DNA of 64,000 nucleotides, from assembly GCA_019802505.1 (NCBI GenBank), contig JAFMOC010000059.1:951001-1015000 (forward strand), given 5' to 3'. The stretch is from Corydoras sp. C115. Its lineage: Eukaryota; Chordata; Actinopteri; Siluriformes; Callichthyidae. The stretch's first letter is position 1; each line of letters opens with the position of its first letter. The notes beneath the pieces are model-generated. The model saw only the letters and a list, made by a program, of their open reading frames with translations. It was not told the DNA's origin and ran no database searches. Position numbers and translations under genes: made by a program. This document shows, piece by piece, positions 1-10,345 of the stretch.

Positions 1-201
1 GATTCAAAAGTTTATATACGTTCATATTATAATGCATTATGTCACTCTGTTATAAAGCCTTATGTCAAATTGTTATATCATATAAACATATATGTATATT
101 AACAAAAGCTTATAACAAATAAAGCGTTATGAATACTTTATTAAGCTTTATAAATGCACGTATAATGCAATACGAATACCGGATTTATAGAAAGTGTTAC
201 C
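1..201. mobile_element. MITE-A copy, right end (cut by window start)
   Basis: This is the right part of an AT-rich fold-back element. It carries the recurring TTATAA, GCATTAT and AAGCTTTATAAA motifs and ends in CCGGATTTATAGAAAGTGTTACC, which is the inverted form of the GGTAACACTTTCTATGAATCCGG end seen at 2949, 21437 and 23882. The left part lies outside the window. No coding capacity is seen. Confidence 0.75.
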
Positions 202-231
202 AGAATGTCTGAAAATCCAAATAATTAAAAG

Positions 232-335
232 TTTAAATTAGTTTATTATATAGTTAATTATACTGCATTATGCCACTTTGTGTTATAAACCCATTTAACA
301 ATGTCAAATTGTTATAACACTACTCTTTAAATACA
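232..335. mobile_element. MITE-A internal fragment
   Basis: A short piece with the internal MITE-A motifs GCATTATGCCACTTTGTG and TGTTATAACACT, in the same order as at 21910-21975. It follows the copy at 1-201 directly but is in the wrong order to belong to it, so it is a second, truncated copy. Confidence 0.5.
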
Positions 336-1094
336 GGGACATTGAAGATTTACCCAGTTACAATATCAAGCTTTGAAGCTACTTAAACACAGCTTCAAAC
401 TACTTTTGCTATTGCATGTTGGCTAGATAGTTGAGCACACGGGCCACTGTACTGACCGTCAGTCTATATGATGCAGGTTTGACAAGTGCTAGATCTTCGA
501 TAGGATCAATACAGCAACATTACGTCCCTTCAACCTGACTCAGGGCAATGCGTTCATTTCATTAAAAGTGGAAAACGGACAGATCTGACATGCTTCTCAT
601 CTCGACCCCCCCTCGTGCACCTACTCTCCTTTAAAATTGCCTTTGAGATCCAGTCCATCAAGCACGTGCTGGGTGGCATGTAATCCGAGCTCCGGTGACA
701 GGTGCTGAAGGAATAAAGCATGTCAATCTGCTAATATCTGTTATGGCAAGCAGCGAGTCTAAAGGACAGCATGCAGGACGTGCCGAATAAATAAAGGTAC
801 ATGACGTGCTTCAGGGAAGTACATCCTGTCTGAAGACTGACACCAGGGGATTCGTCTGGCCAAATAGAGGGAACTGGTTGAGCTGCAGCAACCTGGAACA
901 ATTAGGGTCCTGTCTCTCGGTACATTTGCATGACATGTTGTTCCTGATGGCCTGCCAGTAAGCCTTTTTAACGAACCTTCACTGTTAATGTTTTGCATTA
1001 GATAAGATTAGCAAAAGTAAAATAAGATAACATATTTAAACTGCTTTGTGCTTGGCTATCTTATAATTTATTCAAAATAATAAAACTGAACATT
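336..1094. other. Unique non-coding stretch
   Basis: No repeat, RNA gene or exon is recognised here. The 79-codon minus-strand open frame at 759-998 has no recognisable domain and no splice context, and I treat it as chance. Confidence 0.5.
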
Positions 1095-1098
1095 TTTA

Positions 1099-1147
1099 TG
1101 GTGGCATGATGTCAGAGTGGTTAGCTCGTCCGTCTCTCAGCACCTGG
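1099..1147 (+). mobile_element. SINE-1 head fragment
   Basis: The tRNA-like head is recognisable (GGTGGCATGATGTCAGAGTG followed by GTTAGCTCGTCCGTCTCTCAG) up to the position before the B box. The rest of the SINE is missing. It abuts the hAT-like fragment that follows. Confidence 0.55.
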
Positions 1148-1320
1148 TTCTTAAAGAGAACAGCGAGTGACACGCTGATTGGTTCATTGCACGTTATAAA
1201 TAATGAAGAGAATTAATACAAGCCTTTTGCCCATTTGCGGCGCACAAGACGTAATTTTACCAGCGTTATGATAGCAGAGACACAATGACACACCCTAAAT
1301 TGAGCTGTGCGAGGGGCGGG
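1143..1320 (-). mobile_element. MITE-C (hAT-like) fragment
   Basis: Read on the minus strand this matches the body of the element at 19712: AATTTAGGGTGTGTCA, a GTGTCTCTGCTATCATAACG stretch, AACGTGCAATGAACCAATCA and CTCTTTAAGAACCAGG, in the same order. The CAGGGCCCTATTTTA terminus is missing. This resembles non-autonomous hAT elements common in fish, by recall only. Confidence 0.6.
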
Positions 1321-2020
1321 TGACGTCTTGCTAATAGAGCCAGGAAAAATAAGGGTTGATTTTCAAATGATTGGGGTTCTGCTTGCTGTTCTTCCAAGCT
1401 TCCCAGTGACTACAGCTTTAGGACTAAGATCATTTAGTGGTTGCCTGATGGCACTAGATAATCAATCATGTCTCATTAACTAGCCAATGAATGAACTAAA
1501 CAATGCATCATTCAGAAAGATAAACCGCTACACTGAGCCACCTTCAAGATAAGATCATGATATTAATATTTTTACTGATAATAAAGCGTCCATAAATCTC
1601 TCTGGCACCATAATGCAAGGATGCTGATGCTGAAAAATAAAACAATAGCAAAAACTTGTTTTAGTTGTTTAATGTAAGCAGTGTATGATGAAACATTAAG
1701 CTGATAGCAAATGAGTTTTGTGCAGAAGAGACGCTTCTGTATGAGATGAGTTCAAATCAGACACATCTTTTATTTTCATCTGTGCTCTGAAGGTTCCTTT
1801 AAAGGCGAGTAATGCAGTGTTTGAAGGTATGCATATACTAGTGGGATGTGGAAGTGGAAATAGAATATCTTTTTACATGTATGTTTTTCAGAATTGGCAT
1901 TTTTCAGCATTGGCATATGGCTGTTTACATAAAAAGCAATTAAAATGAGAATGGCATCTCTGTAACAAAAAGTGATAGCCTTTTCTGTTTAAATTAAATA
2001 CATTTAACATTCTCATTTCA
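1321..2020. other. Unique non-coding stretch
   Basis: Probably part of the first intron of the gene at 4109-4466. No repeat family or coding exon is recognised. Confidence 0.45.
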
Positions 2021-2021
2021 A

Positions 2022-2126
2022 CTCATTATCTTCTGCTTAATCCAAATCGGGCTGCACGGGGGCGTGGGGGGTGTCTCCATGCCCATCCAGGGGAGAAATG
2101 GGCAGATGCACCATGGACAGGGCTTT
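2022..2126 (-). mobile_element. SINE-1 tail fragment
   Basis: It contains CATTATCTTCTGCTTAATCC, a G-rich run, CCATGCCCATCCAGGGGAGA and GGGCAGATGCACC, which is the reversed 3' part of SINE-1. The head and conserved central domain are missing. Confidence 0.7.
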
Positions 2127-2195
2127 AATTCATTCATTATTAATTCATCATACATTCACTAAATAGGGGAAATTTATTATTATATAATATGTTTT

Positions 2196-2244
2196 GTTTG
2201 TGTGTGTGTGTGTGTGTGTGAGAGAGAGTGTATGTGTGTGTGTA
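2196..2244. repeat. (TG)n microsatellite with GA interruption
   Basis: An alternating TG run, interrupted by a short GAGAGAGAG segment and resuming as TG. Confidence 0.9.
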
Positions 2245-2831
2245 CATGTGCACGTCCATAAAACACAATAAGTTTTATCTTTTCATCATTTCCATCTCCG
2301 TACAGTTTCATGTTCATGTTCATGTTGGAAGCGCCTTTGTTTTGAAAAATCCTTCTCTGGCTCTTTCTCTGAGTCAGGGATCAGACAGCATGACCTCATT
2401 TACAACTCTTAAATAAAGCAAAACACACTCTGAGGGAACAGTAAGTACTAATGCAAGGTAGGAGAAGGATGAGAAATATTGCACTCTGTGCCCATGTTTG
2501 CATAAAGAGGCTTTTAACCAGAATGTTCAGATCTAACTGTCAGGCTGTAAATGAGGAAGTGGCACCAGACACTTGTTTAGACACATTATCACAACTCGCG
2601 CAGTGTTTGATTCGCAGCGAAAGCAACGTATGAAAAGCCTTGTTTTGGTACAAACAGAAACAGAACAACCTTTTAAATATGAAACTATGTCTATATGGAC
2701 TTTGATGTGATGTCCTTTCCTAAACTGTTCCTATGAAAGTGAAAGCATATAATTTACAAATTTAAAAATGCCTTTAACTTCTGTAATTACGTGCGAGCTA
2801 CTTGCAACACAATTCCTTTCTGTGTACACTT

Positions 2832-2866
2832 GTGCATTAGGAATGACAATAAAGCTTGTCATCTCT
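2832..2866 (+). mobile_element. Possible LINE 3'-end remnant
   Basis: The sequence GAATGACAATAAAGCTTGTC resembles the terminal TGACAATAAAG motif of several teleost LINE 3' ends. Related short pieces occur near 11990 and 40725. It is too short for a family call. Confidence 0.3.
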
Positions 2867-2948
2867 CTTGTCATCGTCTATGTCCATATAATTTAAATTT
2901 AAATAAATAATACAAATTCATCTTACTTATTTGTATTCAGCACCCTAA

Positions 2949-3602
2949 GGTAACACTTTTTATGAATCCAGCGTTCCTAATGCATTATAAGTGCATTTAT
3001 AAAGCTTTATAAATTATTCATAACACTTTATAACCTTCATTATAAGCCTATGATAATGTACATGTAATGTAGATGTTCATAATCACAGTCATATAGTGTT
3101 ATAACAATATGACATAAGGTTTTATGACATAAACTTTTGAGTCTTTGGATTTTTATACTTAATACATGATGATTTCACTTTACATAAAGTCGATAAAGAG
3201 CATTTATAATCATAAATAAAAAAGTTATTATGTACTAATATTAATTGCAGTCTCTTTCATAGAGGTTTTTACCTACTGCTTGTAAAGAGAGCTTATAAGC
3301 TGCTTTAAACAGTTATGAGCACCTTTAAAGTCCTTTTCATGGAAAACATTCATTGACATCATCAGTACAAATGTTATAAAGCTTAATGCCACTGTTCTCC
3401 ACAATAAGTTAATATACAGTTAAGGAGAGACTTCATAAGGCATTAAGTCACTTTGTGTTATAAAGAATCATTGCATATTCTCACACTTTATACATTTTAA
3501 TACAGTTATATGATGTGTTATAAACCATAATGAATACTTCATAAAGCTTCATAAATGTGTTCATAACGCATATTAAATTCCGGATTCATAGAAAATGTTA
3601 CC
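2949..3602. mobile_element. MITE-A, full-length fold-back element
   Basis: About 654 bp. It starts GGTAACACTTTTTATGAATC and ends GGATTCATAGAAAATGTTACC, so the two ends form long imperfect inverted repeats. The interior is a patchwork of TTATAA-rich motifs with no open frame. It is a non-autonomous DNA element. Flanks do not show an unambiguous target duplication, so the superfamily is not assigned. Confidence 0.8.
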
Positions 3603-4108
3603 AAAATATTCTTTATTATGCTTTACATTGGATTTCAAGCTTTTTAATGAGGTGTCAGGAGAGTCCTGCTGCTTAAACAATATTTATATTTTGTTATGCT
3701 GCTCTTTTACTTTATTCGCGTTGATTATCATTAAATCACAAACACTGCAAAATTCCATTGGCCTTGGATCAGTGTTCGGTTGGGTGTTCTATAAATAGAG
3801 TGCTATACTGCGTTATCTGTTTATGCTTAGCCATCACATAACATTAAAAGGCTGCAGATTAATAAGGCAGCAGCCTTTATATAGATTTAGTAATTATAGC
3901 TCTCAGAACTTTTCGTTTGGTTGGCAAGTGTCCATTATGGATTTCTGCTTAACAATTCAAATGTTCTGTTTAAGGGTTCTTCATCCTCTTTATTCAAAAT
4001 AACATGCAAAAGTGCATTCATACTTTATTATATTTATATCGCTGTATAAGCTTTTCACATAAACATTGGGTCCCATTAAGACCACAACAGCACAACCAGC
4101 TCACTTAC
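3603..4108 (-). other. Start of first intron of the gene at 4109-4466
   Basis: On the minus strand the intron begins at 4108 with GTAAGTGAG, a near-perfect donor. No acceptor plus exon was recognised between here and position 1, so the intron probably runs through the window edge. Confidence 0.55.
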
Positions 4109-4466
4109 CTATAGTGCAGTTGGTGTTGAAGACTGGTTTGAAGGTGGCCATCTCCAGGTCTCCAGGCTGATCATAACCCGATGAGATCCGGAATGGTTTT
4201 CCTCGAGCGCCAAGGCTGAGATGAACCACTGCCCAGCTGCCAAGGAAAGACAGAACCAGGAGAATCAGCATCACGCTCAAACAGCAGGGACGCAAGAAAG
4301 GCGAGCGGGAACTGTGCGATGTCAAGGCAGGGCCCGAGCACCCTTCTTCTGCCTGTGCCAGCGCACTCATTTCTGGGGAGCTGGCTGAGGGGGAAGCTCG
4401 ACCCTCCGACACCAAGCCAGCCTGCTCGGCAGATTTGGGGTCATTGCCTCTGTCCGCGTCATGCAT
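4109..4466 (-). CDS. First coding exon of an unidentified single-pass membrane protein
   Basis: The exon encodes 119 complete residues plus one base, starting at the ATG at 4466. That ATG has A at -3 but C at +4, so its context is only fair. Residues 1-58 are polar and rich in Ser, Ala, Glu and Pro, with no signal peptide. Residues about 61-84 form one strongly hydrophobic segment (CLSVMLILLVLSFLG at its centre), preceded by Arg54 and Arg59 and followed by Arg88, Lys90 and Arg93. The remainder, about 35 residues, has one N-glycosylation sequon (Asn-Cys-Thr, Asn116). A signal-anchor, type II topology is the simplest reading. The reading stays open until the donor ATAG|GTAAGT at 4109/4108, giving a phase-1 exon end. 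The protein continues in exons beyond the left edge. I could not name the family; glycosyltransferases, ectoenzymes and TNF- or olfactomedin-like type II proteins share this layout. It is the only coding segment in the window that combines a plausible start, a domain-like composition and a strong splice site. Confidence 0.72.
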
Positions 4467-4810
4467 GATTGTACGCGGTGTTGAACACTCTACGGATCCT
4501 GCCGTGCCTCAGGCACAGTGGTTTTTTTAGCGCTCTAATCGTTTGATGCTCTCAGAGAGCACAGAGAACTCCTCAGTGTTCTGGCTTCCAAGCCAAACAT
4601 CGCCTGTCATAATGTAGTCAATGCTCAGGCTAATTTTATTAAGCAAATGTAATAGATTTAACATTACCCCCGGGCGATGAACCAATGATTTTACTTTCCT
4701 GGTCTATCATTTCCCCTCCCCTTCACCCTCCCTCTTCTCCTCCCAAACTCTTTTTCTCCCACTTTCCCTCCCTCGATCATTTTTTTCTCTTGCTACCTGA
4801 TTCCTGACAG
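4467..4810 (-). promoter_or_regulatory. Presumed 5' UTR and upstream region of the 4109-4466 exon
   Basis: Directly upstream of the start codon the sequence stays free of identified repeats. On the minus strand 4690-4800 is a long purine-rich tract (pyrimidine-rich on the plus strand), of the kind often seen near vertebrate promoters. No TATA box or clear CpG island is visible, so the transcription start is not placed. Inference from position only. Confidence 0.3.
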
Positions 4811-5344
4811 TTTTTCCCCTGCACACTTGTTAGCATGCGTTTAATCCACCACTAGATTTGCCTCAACATCTGAATCACTCAGTGTGAATCAGAACTGAGG
4901 AGCATGACAAAATGCCATCTTCATGCTGCCGTTCTCTTTAACAAAATGTAAAGATAGTGACAGATTTTGTGCAAAGCGGCTTCACTTAAACAAAACGGAA
5001 TATACATCAGCAGCGCAATCTTTCCCAGATGGTGGAATCGTTGCAACACCACTGTCATGCACTTGTATCTGTGAGTCTCATCTCACTGAGAACATGGTAA
5101 CCATGTCATTCCTCTTAACACAGATGTCATCACTCCTGCTAGATAAACTCCTTGTAGTTGACTGATGTACTTGGTCCTCTTACATAGAGTAATTACTCAC
5201 TGAAAGAGACTGTCGTTTTTGGACAGGGTTGGTTGAACAGTCATGGTTGCATTACATTTGGTCATTTTGTGGTTTCTTTAGTGGCAGTAGTGGTTGTTGT
5301 GATGGTTCTAGTAGCTGGAATGGTGGTAAAGGATTAGTAGCAAT
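4811..5344. other. Unique non-coding stretch
   Basis: Nothing recognisable. An 80-codon plus-strand frame at 4923-5165 has no domain or splice support. Confidence 0.45.
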
Positions 5345-5455
5345 TTAGAGAAGTCAATTTACCTTGTATGCATGTTTTTGGACTGTGGGAGGAAACCTGA
5401 GAACCCAGAAAAAACAGCTGAGAGGTGGATGTGCTAACCAATACACAATTGTGCC
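5345..5455 (-). mobile_element. SINE-1 head half
   Basis: It carries CATGTTTTTGGACTGTGGGA, then GGAAACC and GAGAACCC of the reversed central domain, then GAGAGGTGGATGTGCTAACC of the head. The tail half is missing, and so is the segment that should hold the B box. Confidence 0.75.
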
Positions 5456-5778
5456 ATAGTGTTCAGCCCCATTGCCTCTTAGCACTGGGGATCCAGGATC
5501 GAATCCCAATCTGAGTGGAGTTTCCATGTTTTCTCCATGTCCGGATGGCTTTCCTCCAGGTTCCTCAGTTTCCTCTTATAGTCAAAATACATGGATTAAA
5601 CGTAAATTGGCTGCTCTAGATTGCCCTATTTAAATTGCTTTATAGAGTGTAAGTGTGTTTTTGTAAGTAAATGTGTGCCCATCAAAGTTTTTCCTCATGA
5701 ATGAGCATAAGAATCCCCCCTCCATGACCCTAGGCACTAATTTAGGATTAAGTGGAGAATAATGAGATGAGATACTCC
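5456..5778 (+). mobile_element. SINE-1, old near-full copy, head-to-head with its neighbour
   Basis: Head with A-box-like and B-box-like (GATCGAATCC) segments, the central domain (GTTTCCATGTTTTCTCCATG), the GCCC...ATTTAAATTG segment and a degenerate tail (GGATTAAGTGGAGAATAATG) are all recognisable. It faces the reversed copy immediately to its left, so the two could pair as a long hairpin. Confidence 0.75.
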
Positions 5779-6392
5779 TTGCTACTGTTTGTTACAGTCT
5801 AAAAAATCTACACAGTGCGAGCTAAAAATATAAAACAAAAACCAGAGTGGCACAGAGCTATGAGACGTACTGTAGTGTTGATGCAATACAATCAACATCT
5901 CTGTTTACTACTCTGTGGGGTTTAAAATGTTCTCCCATTTGCCCATCTTCCAGAGTCACTGAACCTGAATTACCGCTGAAGATAAACTAGGTACTGGAAA
6001 TTGTCCTTTGGTGATTAAGAGCTAAATTACATTCTGTTATATTATTAAAAGGTTTTGAAATAATGCATCTCTGACCGTGATGCAGCATTTTACATCTCAC
6101 TGTTACTGAAAAACTTTAAAATATGAAACTTTGTTGCCTCAGTTTCTGAATTTCTTGTCTGTATGTAGAACAGAGATATTTATTATGGCACCATTTGATA
6201 TCTGCCCTCATCCTGCCCTAGTTTGCTGAAAGTGTTTTAGAACTCGGCAACTATATGATGGTCCCTTTTAACTGATGGATGGAATAAAGGTTGGCTGACA
6301 AATTGTCCACATGAGATCTGCTACAGTCAGTAACTGCATGGCAACAAATTGCACTAAGTGGAAAAATGGCCATAGCAACTCCATTTCAGACA

Positions 6393-6396
<4 letters not shown>
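5779..6396. other. Unique non-coding stretch
   Basis: No recognised repeat or exon. Confidence 0.45.

Positions 6397-6479
<83 letters not shown>
6397..6479. repeat. Compound (CT)n(CA)n microsatellite
   Basis: A CT run of about 32 bases passes directly into a CA run of about 50 bases. Open frames across it on either strand are repeat translations, not genes. Confidence 0.95.
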
Positions 6480-6481
<2 letters not shown>

Positions 6482-6572
6482 TTAAATCAAATTAGAAGAA
6501 AACCATTATTCTGAAAACCAACCAATTATTATGTTTAATAAAAATGTTTTTAACAATCCAGTTAATACTTTG

Positions 6573-6735
6573 CTACTGTGGTGCAGTGGATTGTGCTGGA
6601 ACCACACAGCTCCAGGGTTCCTGGTTTGATTCCGGGCTTAGGTCACTGTGTGTAATTTCCATGTTCCCTTAGTGACAATTAAATTTCTTTACACGGGGTC
6701 CAATTTTCTTCCAATTCCTACAACATGCAGGAAAG
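6573..6735 (+). mobile_element. Divergent SINE-1-like copy
   Basis: The head GTGGTGCAGTGGATTGTGCT, a B-box-like GGTTTGATTCCGGG and the start of a central domain (TTTCCATGTTCCC) are present. It diverges from the main SINE-1 group and looks like an older subfamily. Confidence 0.55.
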
Positions 6736-6989
6736 TGAAATGAGGAAAACAAAATTTTAAGTTTTCTTATTAGTTGTTGAAAAATGTACAGCACTTTGGT
6801 CAACGCAAGTTGTGTTTAGAATGCTCTATAAATAAACGTTACTTACTTACTTACTTACAAATATAATTCGTCATTCCGGGTGGGTGCGGCAACACTATCC
6901 CTATTGAAATACATGCTTTACATATACTCTATACTATGAAGTCCTGAAGTTAACTTTATTAGTCTTTGTTTTAAAAGTATTAAAAGTGG

Positions 6990-7160
6990 TTTACGTTACA
7001 CCACATTTTCAGCAGACACCTTTACCCAAAGCGACTTACAAGTAGGGACCCCCCCCCCCAAAAAAAGGACCCAAATTGGTGACTTAACTTCAGTGGACAT
7101 GGAACCTAAACCCACAACTTTCAGAGTAATAGCCCAACACCTTAACCATTGAGCTACCAC
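6990..7160 (-). mobile_element. SINE-2 copy
   Basis: Reading along the plus strand: GCGACTTACAA tail motif, AACTTCAGTGGACATGG, ACCCACAACTTTC and the reversed tRNA-like head ending TAACCATTGAGCTACCAC. A run of nine C and six or more A interrupts it near 7050. Confidence 0.75.
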
Positions 7161-7750
7161 ATATTAAGAATTGTGTTTTGATCTTTAGCAGAACTATTTA
7201 AGCTCTTCCATAAAAATCTGCTTCTGCAGAAGTTCATCACCTGTTTAATTCACATGTAATCTTTACTAATCACATACTAATCACTGTTTTCATTTTCTAT
7301 GCTAATTATTTCTCAGATTAGTATTAAAAAAGCTTCAGAGAAAGAAGACACCTTTACTTTTCCAGACAATATTGTTATATCATCACTTTTAGTAATGTTC
7401 CCATCTAATTAATAAGCCCAAATAAATAATCTCCCCCGCATGCATTACCACGTGCTGTTTCTAATGCCACCTTTTTATGGTTTGATCTCATTCAGTCTGT
7501 GTTTTTTTTAAGGAGACTTACCCATTACCCAGCAATAATAACAATATATTCCTGGACCCGGATCAGATTGGCTTAAGGCGCAGCATTAATTCGACTCTCT
7601 GTATTGTAGAAAATCTCATTTTGGTGTTACGGACGGGTCGTGTTTTATTCAGAGTTAAGTTTCATTTACAAGGTCACAGCGGACTGGCTGAAATATACCT
7701 GTGTTTATGGTAGTGTTCATTCAAGAACAAAGTCAAAGGCAGAAATAGCT

Positions 7751-7806
7751 CACACAAACACACACACACACACACACACCTACACACACACACACACACA
7801 CACACC
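7751..7806. repeat. (CA)n microsatellite
   Basis: CA repeats with one CT interruption. Confidence 0.95.
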
Positions 7807-8020
7807 ATACAAAGTCATTAATAATAATTTAAAGGTCCACATGCAAAGCTATTAGTAAACATGCAATACATTATTGATGAGAGTAATCAGGTGCTCTGCT
7901 GTAGTTATCTATCAAATATTGTCTTCAAACTCTACAACACTCATGTATAAATGTATGTAATGTATGTAACAGCAAAGTTCCCCAGAAATGATTATCACTT
8001 TCTAACGTAAGATATATATT

Positions 8021-8228
8021 CTACACGTCAAACTTTTGGACACACCTTCTTTTTATTTCACTTATTGTCCATGTTATCAGTTCCATTTACTGTAAAGATG
8101 GACTTTGTAGTTTGATAATTCCAGATTGTAGTCCATCTGTTTGTGGACTGCACAAACAAGGTCCCCTTCACCTTGTTCTCTAATGCTCGGGACCCCAATA
8201 GTACCACCACAGAGCAGGTATTGTTTTT
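8021..8228 (+). mobile_element. MITE-B left half
   Basis: It begins GTCAAACTTTTGGACACACC, which resembles Tc1/mariner-type inverted ends, then TTATTGTCCATG, AAAGATGGACTTTGTAG, TCCATCTGTTTGTGGACT and CACCACAGAGCAGGTATT. These match the left half of the full copy at 44401-44857. The right half is missing. Confidence 0.75.
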
Positions 8229-9360
8229 ACTTTTAATTAGCATGATATTAAAATGGACACTTTTACGCTGAAACAGACTATATTTAATAAAGAATTATAT
8301 ACAATCCATGCAACCATGCTCGCAAGTCCTGCCACTATTTTTGGATGAGACCGTAGCTCCTGTTGGCCTTATTGTCTACAGGGTTAAAGATGATTGTGAC
8401 AGGCTCAACGACTCGCTTTTCATAATTACGTTTCATAAAACCGTGCCTTTATGACTTTAAATCTGCCCATTTCATTTTTCCCCAAAATTAGCAATAATGG
8501 AAGCATTAGTGCTCTGAACCACAGCTTCACAGCCAGCTGTGCACTAATAATAAGTCCACTTCCAACATGACTGCCTCAATCCTGGTCCATCAGTGAGTGT
8601 GATGTTTTATATTTAGCACGTACTTCCATTTCTTTCTTTGGGCATCCACAACTTTTTTTCCATTTCTTTCTTTTTTGTAGTTTTCCTGCTCTGACACATC
8701 TAATTCAATATGTCAAGTAATTAGTATGCCCTTGGTGACCTGAGTCAGGTGCATTCCATCAGGGAGAAAAACACCAAATTATTCATCTGAATATAAATGC
8801 AAATCAGTTTCCATCTGTTCTGGCAGTAGTGTCAAAACACTGATAAAGTTCTGCATTGCGTTTGAGCATTTAAGAAACCGAAAACTGTGGCTCTTATCTC
8901 TTTTACCCAACAGAGAGTGTTGTTTTTACATGATATGATTCTCTGTGATGAATCCCCATTACGAGGAACAGTTAAACTTATCCTTTAGGTTTTGATTGTG
9001 GTGCGTGAATGAGATTTACATGCTCATTAAAGCCATACAGGAACACTGTCACGGTCATCTTATCTGAGATCTATATGTAAAAGCCTTTGTACTAGATCTT
9101 AACACTGTGAATTGACCTGAAAATTGGATAGAGTAAATATAGTATAAATATACACTAAATATAGAAAATCATAGACATATAATGTTTGTATACAGTGGCT
9201 TTAGAGAGGTTGCAAATAAATGTAAATCTGATAAAACCATGTGTACAAATAAAGGTAATGTCAATTTTAATGGCCAGTTAATGTACAAAGGTGTTACTTT
9301 ATATTTAACCCATGCATTCTGTAAAACATATACACAAACACACACTAGTAAAGTAAGCAC
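8229..9360. other. Unique non-coding stretch
   Basis: No recognised repeat or exon. Two overlapping frames on opposite strands at 9169-9370 (63 and 62 codons) are chance frames in low-complexity sequence. Confidence 0.45.
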
Positions 9361-9367
9361 ATGTGTC

Positions 9368-9516
9368 TAGAGCAGTGGGCAGCATAGTACATGGCGTCCA
9401 GGGAGCAATTGTGCTTAGGCCAAAGCCACTTCAGTCATAGAACCTGTTGGGACAAAGCCGGGGACCTTTTGGTCGTAAGGCTGGTCGTTTAACCACACGC
9501 CTATGAGTTAAGGACC
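9368..9516 (-). mobile_element. Ancient repeat remnant of uncertain family
   Basis: The phrase order (CAGGGAGCAATTG, GCCACTTCAGTC, GGGACCTTTTGGTCGTAAGG, TTTAACCACACGCC) is that of a tRNA-headed dispersed repeat read backwards. It matches neither SINE-1 nor SINE-2 closely and is followed by a C run and a short CA run. Confidence 0.4.
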
Positions 9517-9678
9517 CCCCCCCCACACACACACACAAGACTCACCTGCAACCATAAAAGCTTCCAGTTGCCCCTCCATCCAAAAATGCATTTCTGAGGT
9601 CAGACACCGATGTTGAACGAGAGGCAACGTCTAACTCCCAGGTCCTTTCTAGTTCATAGGTGAGGATTTGTTCAGGGA

Positions 9679-9705
9679 ACACACACACACACACACACAC
9701 ACACT
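9679..9705. repeat. (CA)n microsatellite
   Basis: A short CA run just left of the SINE-1 insertion. Confidence 0.9.
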
Positions 9706-9720
9706 TTCAACTTTATATAT

Positions 9721-10062
9721 TCATTCATTATCTCTCGCTTCATCCTCTATTAGGGTCGCGGTGGGGTTCCCCATGCCCATCCAGGGGAGAACATCTCGGG
9801 CACTGGGCAGATAGACCCAGGACAGGGTGCCAATACATCGCTGGGCACAGACTCACTCACACAGACACACTCTATATGGGGCAATTTTGAGAATTCAATT
9901 GACTTGATCCATGTTTTTGGACTGTGGGAGGAAACCGGAGAACCCAGAGGAAACCCACGCAGACACGAGGAGAACATGGAAACTCCACCCAGATGGGGAT
10001 TCGAACTGGGAATCCCTAGCGCTGAGAGGCGAACGTGCTAGCCACTAAGCTACCGTGCCGCC
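9721..10062 (-). mobile_element. SINE-1, full length, with target duplication
   Basis: A 342-bp near-consensus copy. It has a tail of ATTCATTCATTATC, CCCATGCCCATCCAGGGGAG, the central domain, a reversed B box (GGGATTCGAACTGGGAATCC) and head CCACTAAGCTACCGTGCCGC. The 14-bp duplication TCAACTTTATATAT flanks it at 9707-9720 and 10063-10076. This shows retrotransposition as one unit and fixes its ends. Confidence 0.95.
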
Positions 10063-10181
10063 TCAACTTTATATATAAAAATAAATCTTTATACAGTATA
10101 TACTATATATATTATATATAGTTATGTATGACATCGTTAACAAAATGTGCTACGCAAACACAAACAGCATTCCTTACACCT

Positions 10182-10204
10182 ACCTACCTACCTACCTACC
10201 TATC
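10182..10204. repeat. (CCTA)n microsatellite
   Basis: About five to six CCTA units. Confidence 0.85.
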
Positions 10205-10279
10205 TTTTTATTGTATATTGTTCTGTGTATAATGTATAGTCTACAGATAACACCTACCACACCACATTTCTTGTAAGTC

Positions 10280-10345
10280 TTAAATTTAAATTAGTCATTT
10301 AGCAGATGCTTTTATCCAAAGCGAATTAAAAAAGAGAGAACAACA
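10280..10345 (-). mobile_element. SINE-2 tail fragment
   Basis: TTAGTCATTTAGCAGATGCT followed by TTTATCCAAAGCGA is the typical SINE-2 3' part. The rest is missing. Confidence 0.65.
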
